Counted from the first letter of the stretch, positions 1 through 13,487 are shown. The stretch is DNA of 64,000 nucleotides from Linanthus parryae (GCA_023055425.1 JALGPY010000003.1:20023001-20087000); one strand, 5' to 3'. Numbers and translations: made by a program. Notes: generated by a model from the letters alone, not told the origin.

Positions 1-251
1 AACTGCGGTTTCTTTAAACCGCAATTTTAAAAATAGCCGAACAAAACCGCTATCAAAACCGCTGTATGAAGAAACCGCTATTTAAATGTCATGAAATTAC
101 TGTTCGAAACCACGATGAAAGGAAATACAGTTGAATTATAGATAGCGGTTCACAAACCGCCATCAGAACCGCTATTTTATTATTTAATTACGGTTTTGGT
201 CAGTTATACAACGGTTTCTACGTGCTGTATTAGCTCTAATTTCTAGTAGTG
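1..251. mobile_element. CACTA (En/Spm) transposon, right end; element continues left of the window
   Basis: The stretch ends in TCTAGTAGTG at 242-251, the inverse of a CACTACTAGA terminus. It is packed with subterminal repeats in both orientations (AACCGC and GCGGTT). TIR plus short subterminal repeats in both orientations is the standard CACTA end structure. A 3-bp target duplication would be AAT at 252-254, but the left end is not visible. The subterminal motif differs from that of the large CACTA at 13653-55228, so this is a different family. Confidence 0.75.
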
Positions 252-734
252 AATTACGCATGCCAAACAAGGATGTATTGGTTTAGGGGGAGTATTAGAT
301 CATATATGCTATGTGAGTGAAAATCTCAAAGCCTTGGAGCAATACATTCCTAGCCTTGGAAGTATTCTTCAAAGCTTTGAAGATTTATGTTGTGTCTGCA
401 GTTCCCCAAAGCTTTGGACTCCTACTTCAAAGCTTTGGAGAATGAAACTGCTTATTTTGTTCAATAATTGGATCAAATAATTATTGGGGTTATCATAATA
501 TATATTTGCTGATTATTATAAATGTTCAGAGAATATTCAAAATATCCTAAAATATCTTTTCATATACACTTTTAAATCAATTTTAAAAGATTCCTTTTTG
601 TACTTAAGTTTGACTCTTTTCCTACTTATAAGGCAAACACTCCGGGATTTTCTCTCTATATTTCTCAATCTCTACCTACGTCACTCTCTCTCTCTCTCTA
701 AACTCTCTCTATCTCTTCTAAAACCCTAAACCTA

Positions 735-2324
735 ATGGAGCACAAATCACAGAGGCTTCAACAGAAACTTCAGGGATCACAAATGAGGAAGAAGAGAAGA
801 GAAAATAGTAAGGCAGAGATAACAATCTATGAATCAGATTCAGAGAGGACTGTCACCATGCAAGAAGTTTCTCCTCCAGCAAATAAGATCATAAAGGAGA
901 ATTAAGTGCAAGAAAAAGGTTCTGAATCTAAGAATGAACAGGAAGAATTTATGAAGGAATAGGGACAAAGCAAGAATGATCAGGGTGATTAAATTCCAGA
1001 GAAAAAAATGAGGTGAAAAGAAGAATAAGCTTGAACGAGAGAAGAAGGATGATCAGACTCTAAAGAAGAAGAATCTAGAAGAGAAAAAGGATGATCAAAA
1101 TTCATATAAGAAGACAAGAGTTAAGCACAGTGATGTGACGGCAAAGGGAAAAGGGGTTTCTGGACATGGTAAGAATTTACTTCCTGAATCATGGTTCATT
1201 AATTCAGAATTTAGGGGTATTTGGATGGATGGTTATGCATCTTCAAAGATAGCTTACTGCAGTATTATTTCCGAAGAGTTATTGGATAAATTGGATATTG
1301 ATTGCATGAGAAAACTTAGAAATTCATATGTTTAGAAGATGTTAAATCCTACTTCTGAGGCTTATCCTAGGCTAACTAGGTTATTTTATCTGAATCTTGA
1401 ACAAGAGGAGGATGATAGTTATGTCTTAACCTCTAGGGTAGCTGTTGTGGATATCAGGCTGGATCATAAGGTTTTTTCCTGGGTTTTGGGGATTCCTAGG
1501 AAGTATAAGGTTCATGAACATCTTGACATGAAGGAATGTTTAGAAAAAGCTAAGCCCGAGTTCTTTTTAGAGGGTACACCATGTGGACCTAAGAAATTGA
1601 CACATTCCGTGTTAAATTGTGAAGCCAAGATATTGTTTTCTATCATCATGAGGCGTGTTTTCCCTAGAGAACATTCAAAAGAACTGGTAACTGATAGGGT
1701 ATCGTTTCTGATGAATCAAAAGAGAACGATTTCATCAAGCCTAAAGCTGCAACAACACCAAAAGCTTCAACCAATCAGGATTTTTTCAGATTATTGATAG
1801 AATTGAAAATCTGGAAGACGAACTTGAAGATTTAAGGGAAGATCAGTTTGAATTGTCCAAAGAGGTTGTTAAGCTCAACTCTATGGTTACATCTATGGAA
1901 GGGAAGCTAGACTTGATTATCAAAGGTTTGAATCTGGAGAAAATTCCATCTGCTGAAAGTAAGGATGAGGACATCATTGATTCTGACATGGTTATTGGGG
2001 AAGCTTTGAAGAAGAAGAAGAGAAAGAAGAAGAAGAAGATATCTAGTGGTTCTTACTTCAAAAGACTTGTTTGAGCAAAGTGGTGACGAGGGAGATGCTG
2101 GAGAAGTTGCTGAAGAGACTGCTGCTGAAGAGGTTGTTGGTGATGAAGATGCTGAAGATGAAGCTGCAGATAATGAAGAGCAATCTGATGATGAAGAAGC
2201 ATTTGAAGATAAGGAATCAATAGGGGAAGAACAAGAGGAAGCTGAGACTGTCAAGGGTAAAGGAAATGATAAGAGAAAAGTCAAGGAAGGAAAGAAGAAT
2301 GCCGAGAAGAGTGCTGATGCTTAA
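735..2324 (+). pseudogene. Decayed env-like / extra ORF of the LTR retrotransposon
   Basis: An ATG at 735 follows a TATA-like CTTATAAGG (about 625-633), a pyrimidine-rich leader and AAACCCTAAACCTA. The 735-905 frame is followed in the same frame by several stops (TAG, TAA, TGA). Coding resumes in another frame from about 1040 and runs to 1797 with a TAG at 1333-1335. A further frame change near 1770-1800 leads into a coiled-coil segment and then an acidic, Lys/Glu-rich tail ending at 2324. The order is basic N-terminus, globular middle, coiled coil, acidic tail. I infer one protein of about 500 residues, now broken at least six times. The function is not recognised; position and overall layout fit the env-like ORFs of plant retrotransposons. 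Confidence 0.5.
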
Positions 2325-2493
2325 GAGTAAGCTTTAAAGCCTTGAACCCCTTCTATCTTATTTCTGTCTATTTCTTTCTTTTTCTTGTTCTTCAAAGCCT
2401 TGGAGTTTGTTTAAAATTCATTAAGTTTTTTATGTTTTCTTTCAAAAACTCTGAACAAGATCCTACATTCCTTAAACTCTTTTGATAAAAGTC

Positions 2494-2509
2494 AAAAAGG
2501 GGGAGAGGA
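2494..2509 (+). other. Polypurine tract candidate
   Basis: AAAAAGGGGGAGAGGA lies directly downstream of the env-like pseudogene. It resembles the plus-strand primer tract of Copia elements. Similar GGGGGAG tracts at 284-293 and 2794-2801 make three, matching the multiple-tract habit of Sireviruses. Confidence 0.5.
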
Positions 2510-4192
2510 TATATTCTTATGTGTGCTTATGTGTGCTTATGTGTGGTGGATTCTGGTTTTCTATGTAATATTTGGATGTTGTAGGATTATTTAAGATAGT
2601 TCAGTATTTGGTTTATTGCTGTGTTATGTACTAAGTGTTTTAGTTTTAATTTTGTTGCTTATCTATTTATCTGCTAGATATTAACTGCTATTGAGCTGCT
2701 GGATAGATGAAAACCGAAGAATATTTGTTTTGTCTTTCATCAAGCAGGAGATTGATAATTCAATCCATTTGAATTAAGAAATTTTATAAAGTCAGGGGGA
2801 GTTATACTGGTGATGATGAATGACAGGTTTCAGTTGAGAGACTTGTTCAAAGCCCCCAAAGCTTTGAAGGTTTCAGTACTTAAATTCTTGCTGACAGTTT
2901 CTGTTTTGCAGGACTTATATTGGATTGGTTTGAAAGCCTAAGTCTGTATTCATATTGTCTTACAAATATTATTTCATTTTATATTGTGCTAATAATGCTA
3001 GATAAGCATGCAGGATGATAAATCTTAAGGAACACTTTATTGTTGGACAAAGCTTTGAGAGACAGCCAAAGCTCCAAAGCTTTGGAGGTTGGCCTTGGAC
3101 TTCTGTCTGTTATGTTTTTTCTTAACAATTGTTGTTGCAGGTTAATCTATCTGTTTATGTTATTGGTTATTGAATTGTTCTAAAGTCATATTCTTATTGT
3201 TGATTATTATTTTGGCCAGTTAGTATGTAGTTTCACAAGAAAATAGCTAAGTTTACTGGTTTGAACTGATCTGTCAAACAGATCACTATATCTGTGCTAT
3301 ATCTGGATTGAATTTGATCTTGTGATTAAGTTTTTTAGGGATGGTCATTGGTCAAATATGCCTAACAAAATCAAATCAGCTATTCAAATATTGTTGTTGA
3401 AAGAAGTTGTTTGGGTTTGAGGATTTTTAGGAATTTTGTTCCTAAAATATGTCAGGTTGTTCAGGTTGTTGACGCAGCTGTTATAAGTTTGAATTTGAAG
3501 CAGTAACACAAAGGTGATATACAGAAATGACTCGGGAGATCATCAAGAATCATTTCAAACAGATTGAGAGACCAAATAGGAAAAATATCAAATCATCTCA
3601 ATCATTCCAGACATCTGAAGAACACATCTGAGCAGCACTGCTTATCTTATTCCTGTGATCTTCTTTCTTTTGCTATAATTGTTTTATTCATTATAATTTC
3701 TTAAGCTCACCAACTGTTAGAATTTAGTTTTCCAAGTGAACAACAATATGTTCTTATTGTTTCATTAGATTGCAGCGGGAACTAGATAGGTTTTGGAACC
3801 ACAAGCTATATAAGTGTAAGGTAGTTCACTGAGGCTTGAGATCTACGGCTAAGTCTGTGATTGATAAGAAGTTGTTCAAATCCTGGTGGGATAGTATCCC
3901 TCAGGTGGTGAGTAGGCCCATCGGTGGCTGAACTTCGTAAAAAATTATTGTGTTCATCTCTTTACAAGTTCTGCATTTCATTCTGCACAACACAAGGAAG
4001 CTCCAAAGCTTTGGAAGATTTTCTGCTTCAAAGCTTTCAAGCTCCAGACAGTCACAGACTGTTTCAAACCTCTTTAGCCTTGTCCAAAGCTTTGAGATTT
4101 CATTAGATCAACGTGTTAAATTTTCAAAAGTTCATTTTTAGCCAAAGTTTGCATACTCTATTCAACCTCCCCCCTTCTAGAGTATATAGATC
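2510..4192 (+). repeat. Probable 3' LTR of the decayed element, borders uncertain
   Basis: This is a non-coding block after the purine tracts. It holds palindromes of the family CCAAAGCTTTGG (2857-2866, 3048-3057, a perfect 16-mer at 3072-3087, 4003-4014, about 4083) and a C-rich end (CAACCTCCCCCCTTCTAG near 4160-4180), as seen near the end of many Copia LTRs. The start could be near 2520 or after the third purine tract near 2813. No tRNA-primed internal region follows, so this is the distal LTR. Confidence 0.4.
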
Positions 4193-4555
4193 ATGTTTTA
4201 TACCTGCATTACACACTTTCACACACACACACACATGTATAATTTATTTAATTTTCCAACCTATGAGAGTAGATGTATTACATGTCAAATAAACAATGAT
4301 GTAACTTTCACATTTGAAACCAATTACTTCTTTGACTTTGCCAATTAATAGCCACCACTAATTATTTATTTGATTATGAGTAACAAAATTATCATTGATT
4401 CATCCCTCAAAAAGTATTATCACTGATTCAATGTATGTCAAGCGTTTATAAAATAACATTTTTTCTTATGTACACTGCTTAATTTATAAAATTCATAATA
4501 ATCACTTATGCAATAGTCCCCATAGTAGGAAAATCTACACACACAAACAAACAAA

Positions 4556-4557
<2 letters not shown>

Positions 4558-4641
<84 letters not shown>

Positions 4642-4683
4642 TGTATGTATGTATGTATGTATGTATGTATGTATGTATGTATA
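4558..4683. repeat. Compound microsatellite (AC)n(AT)n(GTAT)n
   Basis: About 25 AC units run into a short AT stretch and then about 17 ATGT/GTAT units. The only open frame across it is a low-complexity artefact. Confidence 0.95.
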
Positions 4684-6060
4684 CATATTACTTGATTCGT
4701 TTAGCTATATAAAACATGAAATTAATTTAGCACCTAATCTATAATTGCAAGAAGTTGGATAGGAATGTGATGTTAGTAGGTCTTGAAGTCAATTTCTAAC
4801 ATAATACAAATGAATTATATCATTGATCCTAACCACGAAATTTATTAACCAAATACATTAATTAGATTTTATTATGAATTAAACATCTTCGCAATTGTAA
4901 CATAAATCAAACACAAATTAATTACCTTTTATTATAAATCAAACACAAACTTCTTGTTACTCAGGACCATGAGATTATGGGGATGTGATAGTAGATAATG
5001 CAGATTCAAGAAATAACAACATTAGAAGGCATGTGTGCAGTTGATCAAATCATGAAATCCTTGCCAAAAAATACTTTAGAACTTTATACATAAAAGGCTA
5101 CAATTCTAGGAGGATCTGAATACAAATATGAAACCATAAAACCAAATCAAGTGTCAGAAAAGGGACATGCTATATATATACAACTTTATAAAAAATTTGG
5201 GAATTGTTATCTCTATGTTTCATCATATCTCATTCTCGGTTGAATCTCTTCAAAACTGACTAGGCTTTCATCTAGTATATAAATCATTTTCTAGGGCCTC
5301 AAATCAAAAGCATATATGAACCCAGTACTTATTTTAGTTTCTTCCTTGTCAGGAATACCAAATTATTTCTAGAACGACTTATGTCACGATCAGTTGCTCG
5401 ACATTAGAAAGCACTACAAGAATTGTTGCATTTCCCGGCAGAAAAATAGTCGCTAGAATTCTTAAACTCGCCGTTAAAAGTTTTAACTGGCCCAAAATGT
5501 ATGCAGCCCACAACTCTGTCGTTAGAACACAAAGGGACAACACAAAATCAAACACTAGAAAATATACATGCCATTGTTTTCCATCAGATATATATATATA
5601 TATATAAGCTAAGGAATAGCCTTTTTCTTTGCCATGTGTGATTAAACAATCACTCTTTGTGTGCCATTTGTCAAGTATATTTTCCAAGTGGCATATATGT
5701 GGCATTTGCTTTCCAATTAAATAATGCCAACTAAGATTTCAAACACTTCACATGTAATTCATTTACAATTCAGCCCTTGAGTTCTCTATGTCTTGAGATT
5801 TGAAACATTTGACTAAAATTTTAATTTTCCTATGGAATTTTTGACATTCAAAGAAAGATTTGAGTTTTCTATGGATTGTGTTATAAACCAAATTCAATGT
5901 ACATCTCATTAAAGAAATTGGTTGATATTCCATTCCATTCCATCGAACCAGAATGGAAGTACTTCCCTGTTCCCCATCCTATTAATTTATGAGTTTACTT
6001 TGACTATTTGCTTTCAACTTTTTAGTCTTCATCATGGAAGAACTTGCCATGAAACTTTAC

Positions 6061-6530
6061 AATTGACTATGGAGCTCCTAAGTGCTGCTCTCCTCATTGA
6101 GTTTCCATTCCTAATTTTCTGATCGATTCACATGTTATGATAATTCAAAGAAGGTGCATAAGAGAGAATGAGAGTAATGTTACATATTAGTAAGTTACAT
6201 ATGTCATCCACATTTCGGGTTTGCTCCAAAAATAATCGCAAGTTCCATATGTAATCCACATTTTGGGTTTGCTCCAAAAATAATCGTGATGTATGGTGTT
6301 ACAAGCCCAAGGAACCCAATTGACTATGGAGCTCCTAAGTGCTGCTCTCCTCATTGATTTTCGATTCCTCTCATTATTCTGATCGATTGACTTCACATGT
6401 TATGATAATTCAAAGAAGGTGCAATGGAGCGAATGAGAGTAATGTTACATGTAAGTAAGTTACATATGTCATCCATATTTCAAGTTTGCTCCAAAAATAA
6501 TCGTTATGTATCGTGTTACAAGCCCAATGA
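6061..6530. repeat. Tandem duplication, period about 257 bp
   Basis: ATTGACTATGGAGCTCCTAA and the sequence after it recur 257 bp later (6062 and 6319). The shared content runs through GTTACATATGTCATCCA and TTTGCTCCAAAAATAATCG. Inside copy 1 a further 48-bp unit is duplicated (about 6194 and 6242). Confidence 0.85.
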
Positions 6531-9161
6531 ATCTCTCAACGAGCAAACAACGGTTAGAATACGAAGTTCGTCCTCCACAGTTGCATTAAGCGTGGACACA
6601 AAATAATTATTTTAATTTGATTCAATTCAGATGTGTCTTTTTTTCTTAAAGGAACAGCAAACAAACTATTGTTTGTTACACCTTTACTGGATAACCATGT
6701 TTGAGCTATGTTTACGGGCTATTTTTGAATTAAAGTACCACGATGCAAAAACATTTGAATAAATCTATTTCAACATGTACTCTGGTTCTACATGTGACTT
6801 AATAAACATGTCAATAATCTTTATTTATCCGTCTGTAAGAAGTAATAACAATGGTGTTGCCAATAAATATATTTTCTACCTGCTCCCAAATTTTTTTATC
6901 TTCATATTAATGCTCTCTGAAAGCCTATTTTGGTCTCAAGAAATTGCATTTTCACCTCCGGCAGGCGCTTTTCATGACCTATCAACATATTACAACGTCT
7001 AGGACTTGGCCTTCAGTTTTCGTGTTGATGAGTAAGCTCTTTTCAAAATTTTGTTAGCTTTTAAGTAGTGATTATAGTTGAAAAGGAGGTGACTCGAAAT
7101 AAAGCTGGTTATTTATATTTCAAACATAGGCTTCTCGACAAGCTCAAAATGTTTAAACTTTGTCGCCTGTGTTGCCTTACCATGCCTGTTGCTTCAGTTG
7201 TGGTCCATCGCGGTTAACCAATCAAATACTATTAGCTGGTTTACAGTGATCAGTTATAGTCACTCAGGCTCACATTGAATTATTGTGAGAGTTGTTGAAC
7301 AGAGAGTGTAGGTAGATGGAAGGATATAGATCACAATGTTTGGCGCCATTAAAATGGTCATGTAGGAATGGCCATGGGAGAAGTAAAACTTTTCAGATTT
7401 ACTTAATCTTGCACACCTATTCATTAAACCTTCGAGAGAAACTTGAACAAACATTTTAACTAATAAAGACAATAATAAAGATTGTATACCATTGCACTAC
7501 TTTCAAATTCCAATGACTTTGTTGTTTATATTGGCTAAATTGTTTCATCAGTCAATTATAATCATACTCTTCCTTTACTTATCTAAAGGATGAAGTCAAT
7601 AGTGATAATTTCATGACCACGTGACCCGCGCGATGGGCTTACGACTAGTTAGTTTAATTTGGGGGATAACTGTGGTAGACATCTTTTCATTTCTCGACTG
7701 AAACATAAACTTTCCTCTCAAATGCAACAACATTGGTTGTCGGTACACCAGAAACCATTATTGTACCAATCATTATTGTGACGTGATCTCTAGTCCTCTT
7801 TTTTGGGTGAAAATCGCTAGTCGCCTTTGTCATGAATAAATAGAACAATTTTTCTAAAAAAAATAAAATTCATTCATAATACGACAACTTTACCCTGATT
7901 CATGCCCAAAGCTGGTCATCACCTTTGTACTCAAAATGATATAGATTGTCTACAACACTGCACAAAACGAATGACATTATGCTTGGTACACAATCATAGA
8001 GATTATCCACAACACTACACAATAGAAATGATGCATAATGAATTTACAGTACACAAAAATGTTCTAGTAATCATTAAAGTCTTCTATTGTTCCACCAGAT
8101 ACAAATAATCTAACATTACTTCCACTTGCTAGCTAAAACTTGCGGTCACTAACAAAGTAGTGTTAATCTAGAAGGGCTAGTACGGTGAAAGTGTCTATGT
8201 AAAAAATTCATGTGTTACAAAATGAAGTTGCACCAGTCTTTCTTCCTCAAGTACGAGTGAAATAATTGTTCCCCGCTCAAGGGAAAAAGTGTAGCCAAAT
8301 TTTAGTTTCCGCCAAATCGATAATAAAATGAAAATGTAACGAATTTTTCAGTCCACTAATTGACAATTGTAGTCTTACTTTTTCGATCGTCCAAATAAAT
8401 GATTGACGAAATTTTCAGTAGTCTAAATCAGCTTATTTGCTTTGTGTGACTATTTTCCAACAATACAACTATAATAGTAATGTTGGTAAATGAGAAAAAC
8501 CATAATGACAAACATTGGTAATGTATCATACAAACACGACTGAAAGTTACTAGTCGAATCTGTCATAACAAGTGTAGTGAAGATAGACCTTGAACATATT
8601 CAAGAGTAATTTTGTCCTTTATAAACAAAAAAGAGTAATTTTGTCTAGTGAAAGTTTTCAGGACCTTAATCAATCTGGACTAACTTAAGTGAAGTCTTAC
8701 ATTGAATAAGTACCTTATTGTTAAGAAATAAGAAATTGTACCGACAAATTCTTAACCAGTAACTCATCCAAGTACCAGAAAAAAAGGAAATTAGAAACGG
8801 TTACCTGATAGAATCTTCTCAAGTTGTTCATTCAGCTTTGACCTTTTACGGGGACTGTCACAATAATCTCAATGGGAAACACGTGTTTCAGTCATTTCTA
8901 GTAGGGTAAAAAACTGACAGAACGACTCTGTTCTAGTGGTAATGTTCTATGAACCTTAAGAACAGTATTTACAAAACAAGAAAAAGCGGGACATACTAGA
9001 AAGTAGGAAAAAAGGTTAATTCAATGGGGGGAATAATGGGTACATTATCTTCAAAAAGAAATGTCGACAAAGTAAATACTAAACGATAGATAATTTCGAT
9101 TGATATAAATTATAGTTTTGCCATTCAACCATTTAGAAAAAGAGTTTGCCTGGCCTGGAAA

Positions 9162-10719
9162 TCATCCTTGCGTTAGGAATTCCAATTTCTTCACTAATTT
9201 GTCAAAAGCCACGCAAGATGAACCATCTGGGGTAGCGGTAGCTTCTTCTGCCATTTTCTTCCACTCAATAGCTTTCTTCTTTATTTTTATCCCCTCATTT
9301 CCTCCCATTAGTTCTCTAACAAGTTTCTCCACTTCCTCTCTATTAATACTATTGCCATCCATCTCCAAACCTGCCTTCCAATCCGAGCAAATGTACTTGC
9401 AATTCGTCGGTTGATCGCCAATGAAAGGCCAACAAATCATTGCAACTCCTGCAGAGAGGCTCTCAATCGTCGAGTTCCACCCACAGTGTGTTAAGAATCC
9501 ACCCACAGAAGGGTGGTTCAAGACTTGCTCTTGAGGACACCAGCCTGCAATTAGACCCCTTTCTTTAATTTTCTCCTCAAATTCAGGAGACAAGACAGCG
9601 GGCTCACCCATCACCATATCAGGCCTTACTATCCACAAGAATTTGCAGCCGCTATTAGCAAGTCCCCATCCAATTTCTGCTAGTTGTTGGTTTGTTATGT
9701 GTACTATGCTACCGAGGTTCACATATAAGACCGAGCCTGGCTCTTTAGAATCTAGCCATCCAATACATTCCGACTCTTCTTTCCACATGTTAAATCCTAT
9801 AGAGTTAGACCTACTTTCTATTTCTTCAAGTGGTGTAACTTGACATTGAAGTAACTCAAGAGGGCCTATAGCATAGACATCCGACAACATTGGTGAAAGG
9901 GCATCAAGAACATCCTTCTCCAAGGCATAAAATGTGTGAATGATGTTTGCTGAAGCATCAGCAGACCTTTGGGCTGCTTCTATACCGTAGTTGAGCAACG
10001 GGTCATTTGGATCCGTAGTCCGGATACCACTTGGGAGATACTTTAAACGAATATCTTTCATTCCTGGGATCCAGTCTACGACAGTATCCAAATATCCATT
10101 TGTTAGATAGCTTTCATCTGCAAAAAAAAAATAAAATAAGAAAAGTTATGTTTTGGTAAGACTAAGCATTTTCATATCATCAAAAGTGAATTTATGAAAG
10201 GTAAAAATTAATTTAACCTTTGAGTGGTGTGAGTCCTTTCTGGACTAAAGCAGAAAACTGAAAAATGCCCATAAGACTACAAGCTGAGATGGTCCAGAAG
10301 AGTATAACAGGAATGTTCAATGACTGAGGAGGTGGAACTGCGAATGGCATCAAACCATCCGAGACAATAGTAGTAACAGGAGGGACTCCATTTGTTTGTT
10401 TGAGATTTTTAAGGAGGTTCAAGAACGGGGCTGTTCCAATCTTTTGAAGAGATTCATGAAGTGCATGTATGTCTCTATTGGCATTTGCATCCGAAGGTGG
10501 TAGGCCGTCAGGGGTTGTCACGAATTTGAAATTCGGCTCGCCATCTAGAGAATGAGGGCCTCTGGCTCTGAGTATGCAGTTGTGGTTGTGCTCAGTGTTC
10601 ACAAAGGTTATGTAAAAGCCCCTACCGTGGAGCAACTTTGCGAGTTTCATCATAGCTCCAATGTGGCTTTGAGCTGGAAATGGGAAACATACGAGGTGAT
10701 GAGGTGTATCTGCCGCCAT
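9162..10719 (-). CDS. UDP-glycosyltransferase, family 1, UGT85-type (copy 1), two exons
   Basis: Predicted to transfer glucose from UDP-glucose to a small-molecule hydroxyl in the cytosol. Exon 1 is 10218-10719, the intron 10118-10217 (GT-AG, phase 1), exon 2 9162-10117, giving 485 residues, normal for UGT85. The N-terminal half has FPFPAQSHIG with the catalytic His at about residue 19, and SDG with the activating Asp near residue 120. The C-terminal half has the PSPG box starting WCPQEQVLNHP, with HCGWNS and a terminal DQ that favours UDP-glucose. ATG 10719 is preferred over 10764 because it gives the family N-terminus and leaves room below the TATA box. PAQSH replaces the commoner PAQGH, as in some iridoid-type UGT85 proteins I recall; the acceptor cannot be deduced. 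No lesions are seen. The nearest paralogue is at 60148-61747. Confidence 0.93.
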
Positions 10720-10779
10720 TGTCAAACCTGTAAAAAGTGAAAAATTTATTGAGTGCCAAAGCAATGGCTTGCCTTGGAG

Positions 10780-10788
10780 CTTTTATAT
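10780..10788 (-). promoter_or_regulatory. Candidate TATA box of UGT copy 1
   Basis: ATATAAAAG on the minus strand lies about 61 bases upstream of the chosen ATG (10719). A second, weaker TTTATAAAG lies about 105 bases upstream. Spacing is compatible with a short leader and argues against the upstream in-frame ATG at 10764. Confidence 0.45.
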
Positions 10789-10799
10789 TGAAGAATGAG

Positions 10800-11188
10800 A
10801 ATTTCTAGTTTGCTTAGCCTATCTTTATAAAATTTAATGATGTGTATTTATACTCGGTACATAAAAGCAGAAAATTATTCAAGTTGAACATTACTGAGCC
10901 ACTTGTCATTGTACTTGTTTTAGGAAAGAAATGTATTGTGCGTATTTGGCCTAGCAACCTATTATTACCATCCCAGTAGGATTCTACTAAACTGAAAATG
11001 CCACATCTCATATGAGTCATAGCTTATTAATTAATCCGTTAACATGTCATATATCTAATAAATACTCGAGATAAAACTGGATTTTCATTTCCAATTGTAG
11101 ATATGTGGATGAAATACAGATGAGGGTAACAATTTTATAAGTAACTCAATGAGTCTCTTTTTGCTACACGTGTGACGGTGTGAGTGAG

Positions 11189-11264
<76 letters not shown>

Positions 11265-13487
11265 GCGCAAAAGTTCTGAGGTGAAACCACGTTTTGTCAT
11301 GTGTCTTTACTTAAGCATTATAAGTATGACATTGGTATTGAATGTCCATGCTTGATTTTATGGCATAAATGTAAATGTGTTTTATATATTAGTGTAAATA
11401 CATATGATGATAGCATAATAAAGTAAACAATTTTTTAAAAGCAGAAAGAAGGTTTATCTTCTTTTTGCATAACAAATATGTTCTGAATATAAAAATGATA
11501 TAATAAGATAAAGTTGTTTTTATGACCTGAATATTAATATGTTTTGAATATTAGCACAAACTGTAAACGGTAATAGCATGATTAATTTAAAAATTATATG
11601 AGTACATGATCTTTTGTACAAAATTCTATTATTGTTTAAAAATAATTATTCTTCAATAAATATTTATTGGCTGTAAATATTCATTGAAGACATATGATGA
11701 TCACATATTTAGTTTTAAACTTTTAAACTTTAATAAAAAGTAATATGATCATATATGTGAATTAAATATGATGCAAATAAAATTGTAAGAATTGATATTC
11801 TTAAAGACATACGTTGTATGCATTTGTGCATTGTTTTTGAGAAATTGTTTTTTTTCGTCTACCAGTTTTGAACTTGGGACCTCACATTATAATTTCTTTT
11901 TAAATATAATCCTCCCTAAGTAGTCCACGTTAATTCCTCATCATTAACTTGTTTACTTTTATGTTGAAAAATTATCTTAAGATTACTCCATCTTACTATC
12001 CGACTATTCAGTTTATTTTATAATGATGTAAAGCGTATATGAAATATTATAATAAATTCAATAAATATAAATCATATGGGTACATAAACTTTAGTCGACA
12101 TTCTACTTATTACATTATACTATCATTAGAAGCTTCTCGAATCATTTTTTAATCAATATCAGTATTACTACAAATAGCCAAGCAAATGGCAAAGCTGTTT
12201 CAATTATGTTTAAAAAATGAATAAATAAATTCTCAATTAAAATAATCCATTTGTATTAGAACCATTCTATACAATTTAAACGAGTAGAAACTTTTCTAAA
12301 GAGTTCAAATGAGATTACTACAACATCTACTAAAAATGGGAGTTTTAAGGGTAAGATTTATACTTTTTTTAGAAGGATTTAAAATTTTATAAATTCAAAT
12401 AAAATAATAAAATGTAAAATATCTGGACCAATTTCCCATGCCAAAGCCCAAGTGTTAACTTCATTAGATTATAATGGTGATGTACCAAACACAAAAATTT
12501 ACAGCTCTATAAATTTTTATTTTATCCATCATATGTTTTTTTAGAAAAGAAACGCAGCTTCTGTAAAAATCAAATCGGCGGGTTGCAACCCTATTACATC
12601 ATGTTGTAGAAAACTGAAGGGTCGAAGACTAATTAGCCATACATATGTTGTATTCGAAGTTTAGTTCTTAGGTTATTATCATGTCTAAATTTTAAATCGA
12701 GATATGGTACAACGCCCCGCGCTTTTCAGTGAGTAGTGACGTATTCGAGAGGAAATGACGTGTCCGTACTCTAATCTGTACAACACATGACACGAAATAA
12801 GTTCATATAATATGTCACATGTCGTATGGATTGAAGTACATACACATCATTTACCCTGAAGTACTTAACAATCAGTCCATATATGAGAGACATACATGTG
12901 ACACGTGTCATGATATTTCTCCATATGACATACATACAAGTGGAATGCATTTTAATATGTACTTTTCATTCATAGCAATAATAGGAATTTTGACTCTAAA
13001 TTTTATTTTTTGGGATATTGACAAGTGAATCTTTCCTAAAAGTTTTACAAATGTATTGAGAGACATAATTTGATTGTGGGAAAAGCCACCATTTTCTCTT
13101 CACCCCTTGATTTCACGGTCTATGTGGATGTTTATGATTGGTTTTATATTAAATAAATATTTGGTTTCACGTATTTACTAGAAACTACAATTTAAATATC
13201 TCCCTTTTGAAAATAGACTAACAACCACTAGATCGCTGACTCGAAAAGTTACTCCAACAAAACATTATTAGTGACTTCCTAAAACTCAAATATCTATATA
13301 TAAGAGAAAAAGAAGTGTAGTACACTTGTACCATGTGTGACATGAGATGACGGTGACTAGCCAATTTATCATGTGGCATGACTAGCCAATTGCAGGTGAC
13401 AAGCCATATTTTTGTTCACCGAATTTGCTTGGTTTCAAGTATTTGTTATTTTCTCATTCATTCAATAGAAATTGTGGTACTACTTTG
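10800..13487. other. AT-rich intergenic DNA upstream of UGT copy 1
   Basis: No supported gene. It holds a (TA)n microsatellite at 11192-11261 and otherwise very AT-rich sequence. Open frames here are short and of low complexity. Confidence 0.6.
11192..11261. repeat. (TA)n microsatellite
   Basis: About 35 uninterrupted TA units lie about 470 bp upstream of the UGT copy 1 start codon. Confidence 0.97.

Larger units (their letters stand above)
252..4192 (+). mobile_element. Decayed LTR retrotransposon, 3' part (Sirevirus-like Copia, tentative)
   Basis: The visible order is: purine tract (284-293), decayed env-like ORF (735-2324), purine tract (2494-2509), another tract (2794-2801), then a long non-coding block ending near TAGATCA (about 4192). 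Sireviruses are Copia elements with an optional env-like gene after pol, repeated polypurine tracts before the 3' LTR, and palindrome clusters. This stretch has all three, including at least seven copies of CAAAGCTTTG. No reverse transcriptase is present; it would lie left of the CACTA end at 251. The LTR borders cannot be fixed without the partner LTR. Confidence 0.45.
4193..9161. other. AT-rich intergenic DNA without supported genes
   Basis: No open frame here has domain-like composition, splice structure or a recognisable motif. It contains a compound microsatellite (4558-4683), a tandem duplication (6061-6530) and an isolated CACTA-like terminus (CACTACAAGAATTG near 5412) with no partner. 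The remainder is unremarkable AT-rich sequence. Confidence 0.6.

Noticed and set aside
4438..4686. 82-residue open frame on the minus strand
   Set aside because: It is the translation of the (AC)n(GTAT)n microsatellite.
5412..5440. Possible CACTA terminus (CACTACAAGAATTG)
   Set aside because: No matching inverted end, subterminal repeats or target duplication found; could be chance or a degraded remnant.
10719..10764. Upstream ATG for UGT copy 1
   Set aside because: It would add 15 residues not found in the family and leave only about 16 bases to the TATA-like box.
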